DNA of 64,000 bases. It comes from Thermocrispum municipale DSM 44069 (GTDB lineage: Bacteria; Actinomycetota; Actinomycetes; Mycobacteriales; Pseudonocardiaceae). Below, piece after piece: positions 1-7,510 of the stretch. The notes under the pieces were generated by a model that saw only the letters and a list, made by a program, of their open reading frames with translations, had not been told where the DNA came from and searched no databases. The translations under genes and the position numbers were made by a program. The DNA is taken from positions 186,001 to 250,000 of the forward strand of contig NZ_ATYT01000007.1 of NCBI RefSeq assembly GCF_000427825.1. The letters run 5' to 3'. The first letter of the stretch is position 1. Every line of letters starts with the position of its first letter.

Positions 1-1006
1 GCTGGCCGCCGACCTGCCTGGCCAGTTTGATGCCGTCACCCCGCAGTGACTCGGGAGCCACCGAGCCCCAGTCGTCCTCGCTGAGCCCGAGCACTTCGTG
101 CACCAGCTCGGGGTCCCAGTCGTACGTACTGGTGGCGAGCACCACCGGACCCCGCAGTTCGACCACACCGTCCGGGGTCTGCGCCTTGAGACCGACGACT
201 TCGCCGTTGTCCTGGATCAGTTCGGTAACCCGGTGCTCGGTGCGAATGTCGATCAGCTCGTGACCGGCGGCGCGGCCGAGGAAGCCGGCCACCACACCGG
301 TGCCGTAGGTGAGCGGGTCGTCGTCCGAGCCCCGCTCGAACTCGGTGCCGTCGGTCAGGCCGAACGCAGGCAGGCCGGCGTGCGACTGCTTGGTCGCGGA
401 CTTCTCCTCGCCCGAGTCGTCGACGTAAGTGGCCCGGCGTCCCTTCTCCAGCAGTTCACGGTAGGTCTTGCCCACCGGGAAGTAGGGGCTGTAGCGGAGC
501 TTGGCCCGCCACGGACCGAGCACCGAGCCGTCGATGACTTCATTGGTCAGGTAGCGGCCTTCTGGCAGGGCTCCTTTGGCCTCGTTGTGGTAGTCGGCCA
601 GGCCGGGGATCACCGTCCAGCGGACGGCACCGTTGTCCTCGAAGTACTTCATCGCCCGCGGCGAGGTGTCGATCCAGCGCAGCAGCGCGTCTTCGTCGAG
701 GACCTCCGGTGCCAGGTGCGAGGCGACGTCCCGGATGTAGGTCTCGGTCAGTTCCTTGGAGTCACCGGTGATCCCCTCGCGGACGGCGACGTGGTTGGCC
801 CCGCACCACACCTGGCCCCCGGAGTACGCCGCGGCGCCCCCGACCAGCTCGGCGGCCTCCAGGACGATGGCGCGCCGCGCGTTGAGTGCGCACGTCAAGG
901 CGGTGGAGAGGCCGGACAGCCCAGCACCGACGACCAGGACCGGCGGCCAGTCCGCCGCGTCCCCACCCGAGGTGGTGCCACCGTGCTCGAGGGGCTTGTC
1001 CGCCAT
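1..1006 (-). CDS. FAD-dependent oxidoreductase of the 3-ketosteroid dehydrogenase / fumarate reductase type (3' part outside window)
   Basis: The frame is open from an ATG at 1006 (preceded by GGGAGAG) to the left edge, so the C-terminus is missing. Near the N-terminus lies an FAD-binding fingerprint, VLVVGAGLSGLSTA, followed by a GGAAAYSGGQVW segment. This layout is typical of FAD_binding_2 proteins such as 3-ketosteroid delta-1-dehydrogenases and related enone/flavin dehydrogenases. About 335 residues are visible. It would take part in dehydrogenation of a cyclic ketone or enone; the exact substrate cannot be read. A strong hairpin separates it from the upstream aldehyde dehydrogenase gene, so it probably has its own promoter. 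Confidence 0.8.
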   Translation of the reverse strand, partial: MADKPLEHGGTTSGGDAADWPPVLVVGAGLSGLSTALTCALNARRAIVLEAAELVGGAAAYSGGQVWCGANHVAVREGITGDSKELTETYIRDVASHLAPEVLDEDALLRWIDTSPRAMKYFEDNGAVRWTVIPGLADYHNEAKGALPEGRYLTNEVIDGSVLGPWRAKLRYSPYFPVGKTYRELLEKGRRATYVDDSGEEKSATKQSHAGLPAFGLTDGTEFERGSDDDPLTYGTGVVAGFLGRAAGHELIDIRTEHRVTELIQDNGEVVGLKAQTPDGVVELRGPVVLATSTYDWDPELVHEVLGLSEDDWGSVAPESLRGDGIKLARQVGGQ

Positions 1007-1058
1007 GCTCACTCTCCCTTGAGGGCCCATGGTCCACATCACACTGTCGAATGAAGAG

Positions 1059-1085
1059 TGAATATGATGATCAGCGTTGTGTCAA
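1059..1085 (-). promoter_or_regulatory. possible promoter of the FAD oxidoreductase gene
   Basis: Read on the minus strand there is a TTGACA box (1080-1085) and a TATTCA box (1059-1064) separated by 15 bases. The spacing is short for a housekeeping promoter. The same stretch contains TGATCATCATATT, a weak match to the ATTATCATGATAAT-like dyads found elsewhere in the first 22 kb. Confidence 0.3.
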
Positions 1086-1124
1086 TATCTCTGCGCATCA
1101 TTCGTGCCGTTGCCTGACAGCACG

Positions 1125-1151
1125 AGGGCCCGGAGGCGGCCTCCGGGCCCT
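1125..1151 (-). terminator. hairpin terminator after the aldehyde dehydrogenase operon
   Basis: Perfect 13-bp inverted repeat (left arm 1125-1137, right arm 1139-1151, sequence AGGGCCCGGAGGC and its complement). It lies 69 bases past the aldehyde dehydrogenase stop codon and before the next gene on the same strand. There is no T-tract, as is common in actinobacterial terminators. Confidence 0.7.
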
Positions 1152-1219
1152 GCGCGCTCGCTGCGGCACTACTCGACGGCAGGCGCGCGACATCACCAAT
1201 CGCCGCGCGGCCCGGCGAA

Positions 1220-2680
1220 TCAGCGCATGATGAGCTTGGTCTCGAGGAAGGCGCCGAGTCCTTCCACATTGCCCTCACGCCCGAGTCCGGACTGCTTGTA
1301 GCCGCCGAACGGCTGGGTGACACACATGTCCCACGTGTTCACACCGATCTGTCCGGTCCGGATCCGGCGGGCGATCTGCTCGGCAGTCTGGTTGTCCGCC
1401 GCGTAGACCGCGCCGGACAGTCCGTACTCGGTCGAGTTCGCGATCTCGATGGCTTCCTCGATGTCGTCGTAGGGCATCACCACAACAACCGGGCCGAAGA
1501 TCTCCTCCTGGGCGATCCGCATGTCGGGCGTGACGTCGGCGAAGATCGTCGGCTCGACGTAGCAACCGTCCTCCAGGCCCTCAGGCACCCCGCCACCGAT
1601 CACCAGCCGGGCGCCTTCCTCCTTGCCGATCCGGATGTACTCGAGCACCCGCTCCTGCTGCCGTTTCGCCGCCAGCGGGCCGATCGTGGTGCCTTCCTCG
1701 CGCGGATCACCGACCACCAAGCCGCGATACGCCTCCGCGAGGGCTTCGGTGACCTCGTCCTGCCGTGAGCGGGGAACGAGGATGCGGGTGAGCGCGGCGC
1801 ACACCTGACCGGAGTTGGCCACCCCGGCGAAGACCAGTGTCGGCAGCACGTTCTCCAGCGGGACGTCGTCGGTGATGATCGCGGCCGACTTACCGCCCAG
1901 CTCGAGGCTGACCCGGCCGATGCGGTCGGCGACGGCGGCCATGATCTTGCGGCCCGCCGCGGTCGAGCCGGTGAACGACACCTTGTCCACGTCACGATGC
2001 TCGACCAGGTACTGGCCGACCTCTCGCCCAGCGGGCAGCACGCTGACGACGCCTTCGGGAAGCCCGGCGGCCTCGATCGCCTCGGCCAGCATCATCACGC
2101 TGACCGGCCCTTCCGGCGCCGGCTTGAACACCACCGTGCACCCGGCCGCCAGCGCGGGACCAAGCTTCAGCGACGCCGTGGCGACCGGCCCGTTCCAGGG
2201 GATGATGATCGCCGCGACCCCCACGGGCTCCCGCACCAAACGGCCCTCGCCGCCCTCCCACGTGCGATCCTCCTCGAAGACGAACCGCTCGTGCAGCGTC
2301 GATGAGTCGCCCCACATCTTCCTGGCGTTGTCGTGGAAGGCCTGCGACACGGCCGCCGGGGCACCGATCTCGCGGGTGAAGGCGGCTGCCATCTCGGGGA
2401 TGCGTTTCACCACTTCCTCGCCGATGCGGGCCAGGTACTTCGCTCGCTCGGCGGGTGACATCCGTGGCCACGGTCCGTGGTCGAAGGCTTCCCGGGCGGC
2501 CGCGACCGCCTTGTCGACATCGGCTTGTCGAGCCTCGGGGACGGTGGCGACGACGGCGCCGTCGATCGGCGAGACCACCTCGATGACCTCGTCCGAGGAG
2601 GGCTCCACCCACTTGCCCCCGATGAAGAGCTTGTCGTAGCTGCGGAGTTCGTATGCGGCGGGCGCGCTGGTGACGGTCAT
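1220..2680 (-). CDS. NAD(P)-dependent aldehyde dehydrogenase
   Basis: Product of 486 residues, the usual size for this superfamily. Visible are the coenzyme-site Asn in PWNGPVA (N163), FTGSTAAG (237-243), the general-base Glu in LELGGKS (E260) and the catalytic Cys in SGQVCAA (C294). It oxidises an aldehyde to a carboxylic acid. The ATG at 2680 was chosen because AGGGAAGGGAAC precedes it and the conserved fold begins a few residues in; the frame is open further upstream but without homologous sequence. It is the last gene of a seven-gene minus-strand operon with a CoA ligase, MaoC proteins and a thioesterase, so it probably makes the acid that the ligase activates. Confidence 0.93.
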   Translation of the reverse strand: MTVTSAPAAYELRSYDKLFIGGKWVEPSSDEVIEVVSPIDGAVVATVPEARQADVDKAVAAAREAFDHGPWPRMSPAERAKYLARIGEEVVKRIPEMAAAFTREIGAPAAVSQAFHDNARKMWGDSSTLHERFVFEEDRTWEGGEGRLVREPVGVAAIIIPWNGPVATASLKLGPALAAGCTVVFKPAPEGPVSVMMLAEAIEAAGLPEGVVSVLPAGREVGQYLVEHRDVDKVSFTGSTAAGRKIMAAVADRIGRVSLELGGKSAAIITDDVPLENVLPTLVFAGVANSGQVCAALTRILVPRSRQDEVTEALAEAYRGLVVGDPREEGTTIGPLAAKRQQERVLEYIRIGKEEGARLVIGGGVPEGLEDGCYVEPTIFADVTPDMRIAQEEIFGPVVVVMPYDDIEEAIEIANSTEYGLSGAVYAADNQTAEQIARRIRTGQIGVNTWDMCVTQPFGGYKQSGLGREGNVEGLGAFLETKLIMR

Positions 2681-2724
2681 GAGTTCCCTTCCCTGCGTCG
2701 TGCTGACTGCTGCTGCATGCGAGG

Positions 2725-3240
2725 TCAAGAAGTCGCGCCGCTGTCCGCCAACGGCGTCACGGCACTGGCGCGCGGCGGCTCGCCGGGAAACCGCACCCGG
2801 TCGACGTCCGGCAAGGTCGCGGCATACTCGGTGGCCGAGGTGGCGTAGAGAAAACGAACCTCGCGACGGGTGAAAACCCACCGTCCTTCATGGCGCGCGT
2901 ACCGGTCGAAGTAGCGGTAGGCGGCCAGCAGGACCCCGCGGGAGGTGACCAGCTCAGCGTGCCCGCTCGACCGGCCTGTCGCCTCGTCGGCACCGACCAG
3001 GTCGACGACCACGGCGTGCGGGGTGTGGATCATGCGGCGGAAACCGCGCATCGACGCGCCCAGCATCTCGGCGATCTCCGGCCATCCGCGCGCGGTGTCG
3101 CCGTCGCGATCGAAGACGGCGCCGGGATGGAACATCGTCTCCAGAGCGCCGAGGTCGTGGTCGTCCACGGCCAGCGCGTACCGGGCCGTGAGATCACGTA
3201 GCGCCTCGCGGTCCAGCAGCTGGCGCACCGGGTCGGCCAC
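2725..3240 (-). CDS. NTF2/SnoaL-like protein
   Basis: A 171-residue protein beginning at a GTG three bases after the thioesterase stop codon. The pattern RDLTARYALAVDDHDLGALETMF, followed by a fold ending in a WVFTRREVRF strand, is typical of SnoaL_4/NTF2-like proteins. Members include ring-hydroxylating dioxygenase beta subunits, steroid isomerases and small dehydratases. Its position in an operon of acyl-CoA enzymes suggests an isomerase, dehydratase or accessory role, but no catalytic residue set can be assigned. It is one of four free-standing NTF2-like genes in the first 11 kb. Confidence 0.8.
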   Translation of the reverse strand: MADPVRQLLDREALRDLTARYALAVDDHDLGALETMFHPGAVFDRDGDTARGWPEIAEMLGASMRGFRRMIHTPHAVVVDLVGADEATGRSSGHAELVTSRGVLLAAYRYFDRYARHEGRWVFTRREVRFLYATSATEYAATLPDVDRVRFPGEPPRASAVTPLADSGATS

Positions 3241-3243
3241 CGT

Positions 3244-3690
3244 CTACACCTGCACGTCGAACCGCGGCTCGGGAAGCGAGTGCAGCGCCTTCAGCAACCG
3301 GTCCGGGATGGGTGCCTTGCTGAAGTCGTCGGGATTACGCGAGGCGAAGACCATCTGTCCCTTGGTCACCAGCGTCTCGCCCCTGGTGAACTCGAAGCCG
3401 ACGGCATACGAGCTGTTGCCGATGTGCTCGGCCACCGCCTGGCAGACGATCTCGTCGAAGACCTTCACGGTGTCCAGGTAGCGGCACCCGGAGCTGAGCC
3501 CCACGGTGACGATCCCCAGGTCGTCGGCCATCTGGCCGCTGCGGATGCCCTTCGAGTACAGCCACGTCGAGTAGCACCGCTCCATCCACCGGTAGTAGAT
3601 GTCGAAGTAGGCGATGCCCACGGTGTCGGTGTCGCCGTAGGCCAGCTGAAACGCCAACCGTCCCTCGCTGGGCTCGTGGACCAGGGCCAT
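3244..3690 (-). CDS. hotdog-fold acyl-CoA thioesterase
   Basis: A 148-residue protein of the 4-hydroxybenzoyl-CoA thioesterase / YbgC type. The N-terminal YGDTDTVGIAYFDIYYRW carries the Asp typical of the active site in this hotdog subfamily. It would hydrolyse a cytoplasmic acyl-CoA, either releasing product or recycling CoA. It starts at an ATG two bases after the MaoC stop codon and is followed three bases later by the NTF2-like gene, so translation is probably coupled. The substrate is unknown. Confidence 0.82.
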   Translation of the reverse strand: MALVHEPSEGRLAFQLAYGDTDTVGIAYFDIYYRWMERCYSTWLYSKGIRSGQMADDLGIVTVGLSSGCRYLDTVKVFDEIVCQAVAEHIGNSSYAVGFEFTRGETLVTKGQMVFASRNPDDFSKAPIPDRLLKALHSLPEPRFDVQV

Positions 3691-3692
3691 GC

Positions 3693-4133
3693 TCAGTGCT
3701 CCTCGATGATCACGTCGGCGGTGCCGGTGAGCACTTCCGCGCCGCCCAGCACCCGCAGGCTGATGTCACAAGTGGCTACTCGTCCGCGCTCGGTGTCGGT
3801 GATCGCGGTGACGACTCCCTGCGCACGCACCCGGTCGCCCGCGAGGACGTTGCCCCGGAAGCGGACCTGGAACGACAGCAGCCGGTCCCGGCCGCCCGCC
3901 CACCGGGCGAGCATCGTCTGCAGGTAGCCCATGTTCAGCGGGCCCTGGTTGACCGTGCGCTCCTGCATGCCGAGCGCGGCGAGCGAGCGGGGGTCGAAGT
4001 GGATCGGATTCGGGTCGGCGAGCAGGGCCGCCATCACCTTCATCTTCTCCGGGTCGACCGTCAGCTCCAGGGGCTCGATCTCCGTGCCGACCCGAACGTC
4101 CCGGGGCACCGCGCGTGCTTCCGCCGAGCTCAT
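3693..4133 (-). CDS. MaoC-like dehydratase, C-terminal-type hotdog subunit
   Basis: A 146-residue protein with DPNPIHFDPRSLAALG, the hydratase-2 type Asp/His active-site element (D...NPIHFD), near residues 40-55. It probably pairs with the adjacent upstream hotdog gene, whose stop overlaps this ATG (ATGA at 4130-4133). This two-subunit arrangement resembles heteromeric enoyl-CoA hydratases of actinobacterial steroid catabolism. The expected reaction is reversible hydration of an enoyl-CoA. The start at 4133 gives the family's normal length; a longer reading would run through the neighbouring gene in another frame. Confidence 0.83.
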   Translation of the reverse strand: MSSAEARAVPRDVRVGTEIEPLELTVDPEKMKVMAALLADPNPIHFDPRSLAALGMQERTVNQGPLNMGYLQTMLARWAGGRDRLLSFQVRFRGNVLAGDRVRAQGVVTAITDTERGRVATCDISLRVLGGAEVLTGTADVIIEEH

Positions 4134-4564
4134 GCCGGCCTCCGTGGGAAGACGATCGAGTTGAAGCAGCGGGCCACGTGGTCCTCCCCGAGGTGCAGGT
4201 CGAGCTCGTAGCCGACGATGTCCATGGTTCCGGCCCGGCGGCCCACCTTGCGCTCCGCCGAGACCACCCGCCCGGAGACGCGGTAGGTCGCGCCCATTCG
4301 CAGCGGGCGGTACATCGTGGTGCGGTGCTCGCCGAACATCGGACCGTCGTCGGCGGTGGCGTCGAACCAGCCGAAGAACTCGTCCCACGTCATCCCCCAC
4401 CCCGCGACGCCTGCCATCCAGGCGAGGACGGGGTGGGGCACCTCGTCGTACGGGTCGTCCAGCAGAGTGTCCGCGGTCAACCAGGCGCGCCACGGAGCGA
4501 CGGTGTACTCGCCTCCCGGGAACTCGCGCCCGATGAGATGCGCGTAGCCGTCCGGCTCAGACAT
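4130..4564 (-). CDS. MaoC-family N-terminal-domain protein (FAS1-like hotdog), partner hydratase subunit
   Basis: A 144-residue protein related to the N-terminal half of two-domain MaoC hydratases. It has the MYRPLRMGATYRVSGRVV segment usual for FAS1-like dehydratase domains and lacks the catalytic D..NPIH motif. It therefore probably serves as the structural half of a heteromer with the next gene, which carries that motif. Its start overlaps the end of the CoA ligase gene by 8 bp. Overlaps on both sides imply tight co-translation. Confidence 0.78.
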   Translation of the reverse strand: MSEPDGYAHLIGREFPGGEYTVAPWRAWLTADTLLDDPYDEVPHPVLAWMAGVAGWGMTWDEFFGWFDATADDGPMFGEHRTTMYRPLRMGATYRVSGRVVSAERKVGRRAGTMDIVGYELDLHLGEDHVARCFNSIVFPRRPA

Positions 4565-6110
4565 TCCGGTCGCGGTCCTCCCAGTACGGGGCTCGCAGTT
4601 CGCGCTTGAGGATCTTCCCGGTCGGCGCCTTCGGCAACTCCGCGACGAACTCCACCGAGCGTGGCTTCTGGTAGCTGGCCAGGTGCTTCTTGGCCTGGTC
4701 GATGATCTCCTGCTCGGTGGCCTGCTGGCCGGGCTTGAGCACCACGAAGCCCTTCACGCTCTCGCCCCACTCGTCGTCCGGCACGCCGATCACGGCGCAT
4801 TCCAGCACCGCCGGGTGGGTGGCGATGGCCTCTTCGACCTGCACCGAGTAGATGTTCTCGCCGCCAGAGATGATCATGTCCTTGGCCCGGTCGACGATGA
4901 ACACGTAGCTGTCCTCGTCCCATGTGGCCACGTCGCCGGTCCACATCCACCCGTCCCGCAGCGTCTTCGCGGTGAGGTCGGGGCGATTGAGATACCCGAT
5001 CATGTTGGCCGGGCTCTTGACGATGATCTCGCCGGGTGTCTTGCCGTCCTTGGGCACGTCCCTACCCTCAGGGTCGACCACCCGGACGCTGGTGACGAAG
5101 CCCTCGCGACCGCACGAGCGCAGCCGCTCCGGGTGGATCCCGCGCACGGCGTCGAGATGATCCTCCTGCGACAGGAACGTCATCGTCGTGCCCTCGGTCT
5201 GCCCGTAGCCCTGGATCAGCGTGCACGGGAACGAATCCAGCGCTTGCCGCACGATGTGCGAAGGCATCGGGCCGCCGCCGTACTGGATGTTGCGCAGGCT
5301 GGACAGGTCGTAGCTGGCGAAGTCCGGTTCGGCCATCATCCAGTTCAGCATGGTCGTCACGCCGAGGAACGCGGAGACCTTCTCGCTCTCGATCAGCTCG
5401 AGCGCCAGCTTGGGGGCGAAGTTCATCAGCACGAGCGGGCAGCCGTGCTTGAGGTAGTTCATCGCCAGCACGATCGGGATGTGGTACATCTGCCCGGTCA
5501 GCATGTACACGTCCGTCGGCACGATCCGTTCCGCGACGGTCTGGTTCAGCATCCCGGCCGCGGCGCTGCGGTGGGTGTGCAGCGCACCTTTCGACTCACC
5601 CGTCGTGCCACCGGTGTAGAGCAGGAAGAACGGATCGTCCTCCGCCACGTGCGCGCTCTGCTCCGGTTCGTCGTCGGACGAGCGGGCGATCAGGTCGTCG
5701 AGGCTGCCGTCGGACCCCGGCCCGAACGACAGGGACGCGGTCAGGTCCACCTCCCGCTCGATCTCTTTGGCCACCGGCACGAACTCGTCCTGCGTGATCA
5801 GCACCTTGGGCGCGGCGTCGGTGACCACCTTGATCAGCTCCGGGGTGGCCAGCCGCCAGTTCAGCGGCTGGGTGACCAGGCCGACCCGGCCCGCGGCGAA
5901 ATACAGTGCCTGGAACTCCACGCAGTTGCGGGAGAGCATCGCTACCTTGTCGCCTTTGGTGAGCCCGAGGTCGATGAGCCCGTTGGCCATGCGACGCACG
6001 AGTTCGTCCAGCTCGCGCCACGTGACGCGACGGTCGTTCGGGGCGTCGTAGATCGCCTGGCGAGCCGGCGTCAGACGGGCCCACTTGGCAGGAATGAGTC
6101 CTTGGTTCAT
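4557..6110 (-). CDS. acyl-CoA synthetase (AMP-forming, FadD-like)
   Basis: A 517-residue adenylate-forming ligase. The P-loop-like motif LLYTGGTTGESKG lies near residues 165-178. Further on are the GYGQTEG motif, WMWTGDVA, and the C-terminal PTGKILKREL lysine region. It activates a carboxylic acid to its CoA thioester using ATP. It lies upstream of a hydratase pair, thioesterase and aldehyde dehydrogenase, so it probably commits the oxidised substrate to beta-oxidation-like breakdown. Start ATG at 6110. The substrate specificity cannot be read from sequence. Confidence 0.92.
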   Translation of the reverse strand: MNQGLIPAKWARLTPARQAIYDAPNDRRVTWRELDELVRRMANGLIDLGLTKGDKVAMLSRNCVEFQALYFAAGRVGLVTQPLNWRLATPELIKVVTDAAPKVLITQDEFVPVAKEIEREVDLTASLSFGPGSDGSLDDLIARSSDDEPEQSAHVAEDDPFFLLYTGGTTGESKGALHTHRSAAAGMLNQTVAERIVPTDVYMLTGQMYHIPIVLAMNYLKHGCPLVLMNFAPKLALELIESEKVSAFLGVTTMLNWMMAEPDFASYDLSSLRNIQYGGGPMPSHIVRQALDSFPCTLIQGYGQTEGTTMTFLSQEDHLDAVRGIHPERLRSCGREGFVTSVRVVDPEGRDVPKDGKTPGEIIVKSPANMIGYLNRPDLTAKTLRDGWMWTGDVATWDEDSYVFIVDRAKDMIISGGENIYSVQVEEAIATHPAVLECAVIGVPDDEWGESVKGFVVLKPGQQATEQEIIDQAKKHLASYQKPRSVEFVAELPKAPTGKILKRELRAPYWEDRDRNV

Positions 6111-6146
6111 CGCTGGTCTCCGGATTCTGCCGCGGCGTGCGCCTGG

Positions 6147-6551
6147 TCAGTAGGACTTGTCGAGCTCGAGGTGCAGCTTCCGCAGCTTGAGTTCGCCTTC
6201 CTCCTCGACGATCTCGTTGCGGTAGACCCCGGCCGACAGCAGCGAGATCTCGCCGTTCTCGGTCGCGAGGAGGGTGAGGTAGTGCGTGGTGCGGATGACG
6301 TCGGGATCGGAGTCGTCGACGATCAAGTTGCTGTTGTTGTGCCGACGTTGATCGGTCTGCTGCGACAGCGAGTCGCGCATCAGCTTCATGATCGCGTCGC
6401 GTCCTTCGAACGTCACCGGGTCGCCGCCGGCGACCACCAGGCTGAAGACCGCGTCCTTGGTGAACACCGACTCCATCATTTCCAGGTCGGGCAGGTCGTA
6501 GGCCAGGGAGTAACGGTTGAGCAGGTTCTCGATGGCGGCGCGGTCGGGCAT
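6147..6551 (-). CDS. NTF2/SnoaL-like protein, first gene of the CoA-ligase operon
   Basis: A 134-residue protein starting MPDRAAIENLLNRYSLAYD, a typical SnoaL-like opening (paired Arg/Tyr, then LEMMESVFTKDAVF). It ends shortly after a strand-rich C-terminus and has no signal peptide or membrane segment. It lies 36 bases ahead of the CoA ligase in the same direction. The family includes small isomerases, dehydratases and cyclases, but no function is assigned here. The ATG is preceded by GAGGAGAC. Confidence 0.8.
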   Translation of the reverse strand: MPDRAAIENLLNRYSLAYDLPDLEMMESVFTKDAVFSLVVAGGDPVTFEGRDAIMKLMRDSLSQQTDQRRHNNSNLIVDDSDPDVIRTTHYLTLLATENGEISLLSAGVYRNEIVEEEGELKLRKLHLELDKSY

Positions 6552-6588
6552 GATGTCTCCTCACAGCCACAACGGGGATAATGCTGAG

Positions 6589-6604
6589 AACTATACATAT
6601 GGTT
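6589..6604. promoter_or_regulatory. imperfect palindrome upstream of the seven-gene operon
   Basis: AACTATACATATGGTT is a near-perfect palindrome (only one mirror pair of bases fails to match) 38 bases upstream of the first ATG of the operon. On the minus strand it contains TATAGT, a possible -10 box. It may be an operator overlapping the promoter. Confidence 0.4.
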
Positions 6605-6656
6605 TTGGTCACCGAGCAAGGCAAGATTTAACCGAATTGTCCGGTTCTTGCCCAGT

Positions 6657-7508
6657 TCACTGGATCGACGCGCCCCCGTCCACCGGGATCTGGCCGCCGG
6701 AGACGTAGTAGGACTCCGGCCCGGCGAGCCAGGCCACGGCGTTCGAGACGTGCTCGGGCTCGATCCACGCCTTGCCCATCGGGTTCAGGCCGGCGAAGGC
6801 CGCTTCGGCGTCCTCGGCCTTCGGCTCCTCCAGGTCCGGACGGAACAGCCGGTAGGTGCGGGTGTTCTTCACCATCGGGGTGTCGATCGAGTTGGGGTGG
6901 ATGGTGTTCACCCGGATGCCGTGCGGGCCCAGCTCGTTGGCGAGCACCTTCATCAGGCCGACGATCGCGTGTTTCGTGGTGGTGTACGCGGCCACGTTGG
7001 CCAGCCCCTTGAATCCGGCCAGCGAAGCGATGATGATCACCGAGCCGCCGGCCCCGGCGGCCAGCAGGTGCGGGGCCGCGGCCTTGTAGGTGTGCCACAC
7101 GCCTGTCACGTTGACGTCCATCAGCTCCCGCCAGGCGTCCTCGCTGACCTCGTGAGTGGCTTCCCCGAACGTGAAGATGCCCGCGTTGGCCACCACGATG
7201 TCCAACCTGCCGAACTTGTCGACACCCGCATTGACCGCGTCGGTCAAGGCGTCGATGTCCCGCACGTCGGCCTGGGCGGCGTGGATCCGGCCGCCGGCTT
7301 CCTCCACCAAGCGCACCGTCTCGGCCAGATCCTCCGGTGTCGCCAGGTCGTAGAAACCGTCCAGGCTGCCGATGTGCGCGCAGATGTCCACGGCGATGAT
7401 CGCCGCGCCGTCCCGGGCGAGCCGCAGTGCGTGACTACGGCCTTGCGCACGGGCCGCCCCGGTGATCAATGCAACCTTCCCTGCCAGCGGTGCCGCCGGT
7501 GCGCTCAT
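6657..7508 (-). CDS. mycofactocin-coupled SDR family oxidoreductase
   Basis: A 283-residue short-chain dehydrogenase. The N-terminal GAARAQGRSHALRLA and the insert after the second strand (VDICAH...FYDLATPEDLAE, about residues 40-65) are hallmarks of the mycofactocin-coupled SDR family (carveol-dehydrogenase-like). These hold NAD(H) without exchange and pass electrons to mycofactocin. The catalytic Ser, Tyr and Lys are present (IIIASLAGF, YTTTK). It oxidises an alcohol to a ketone or aldehyde. Its ATG lies 2 bases after the stop of the flavin monooxygenase gene, suggesting consecutive steps. Cofactor coupling is inferred from family and from the mft locus in this window. Confidence 0.9.
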   Translation of the reverse strand: MSAPAAPLAGKVALITGAARAQGRSHALRLARDGAAIIAVDICAHIGSLDGFYDLATPEDLAETVRLVEEAGGRIHAAQADVRDIDALTDAVNAGVDKFGRLDIVVANAGIFTFGEATHEVSEDAWRELMDVNVTGVWHTYKAAAPHLLAAGAGGSVIIIASLAGFKGLANVAAYTTTKHAIVGLMKVLANELGPHGIRVNTIHPNSIDTPMVKNTRTYRLFRPDLEEPKAEDAEAAFAGLNPMGKAWIEPEHVSNAVAWLAGPESYYVSGGQIPVDGGASIQ

Positions 7509-7510
7509 GG

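Noticed and set aside
2681-2881. N-terminal extension of the first aldehyde dehydrogenase
   Set aside because: The extra frame overlaps the NTF2-like gene, is unlike aldehyde dehydrogenases, and a good ribosome-binding site precedes 2680.
4683-6581. A plus-strand open frame of about 630 codons opposite the CoA ligase
   Set aside because: Same shadow effect; the opposite strand encodes a clear adenylate-forming ligase with all motifs.
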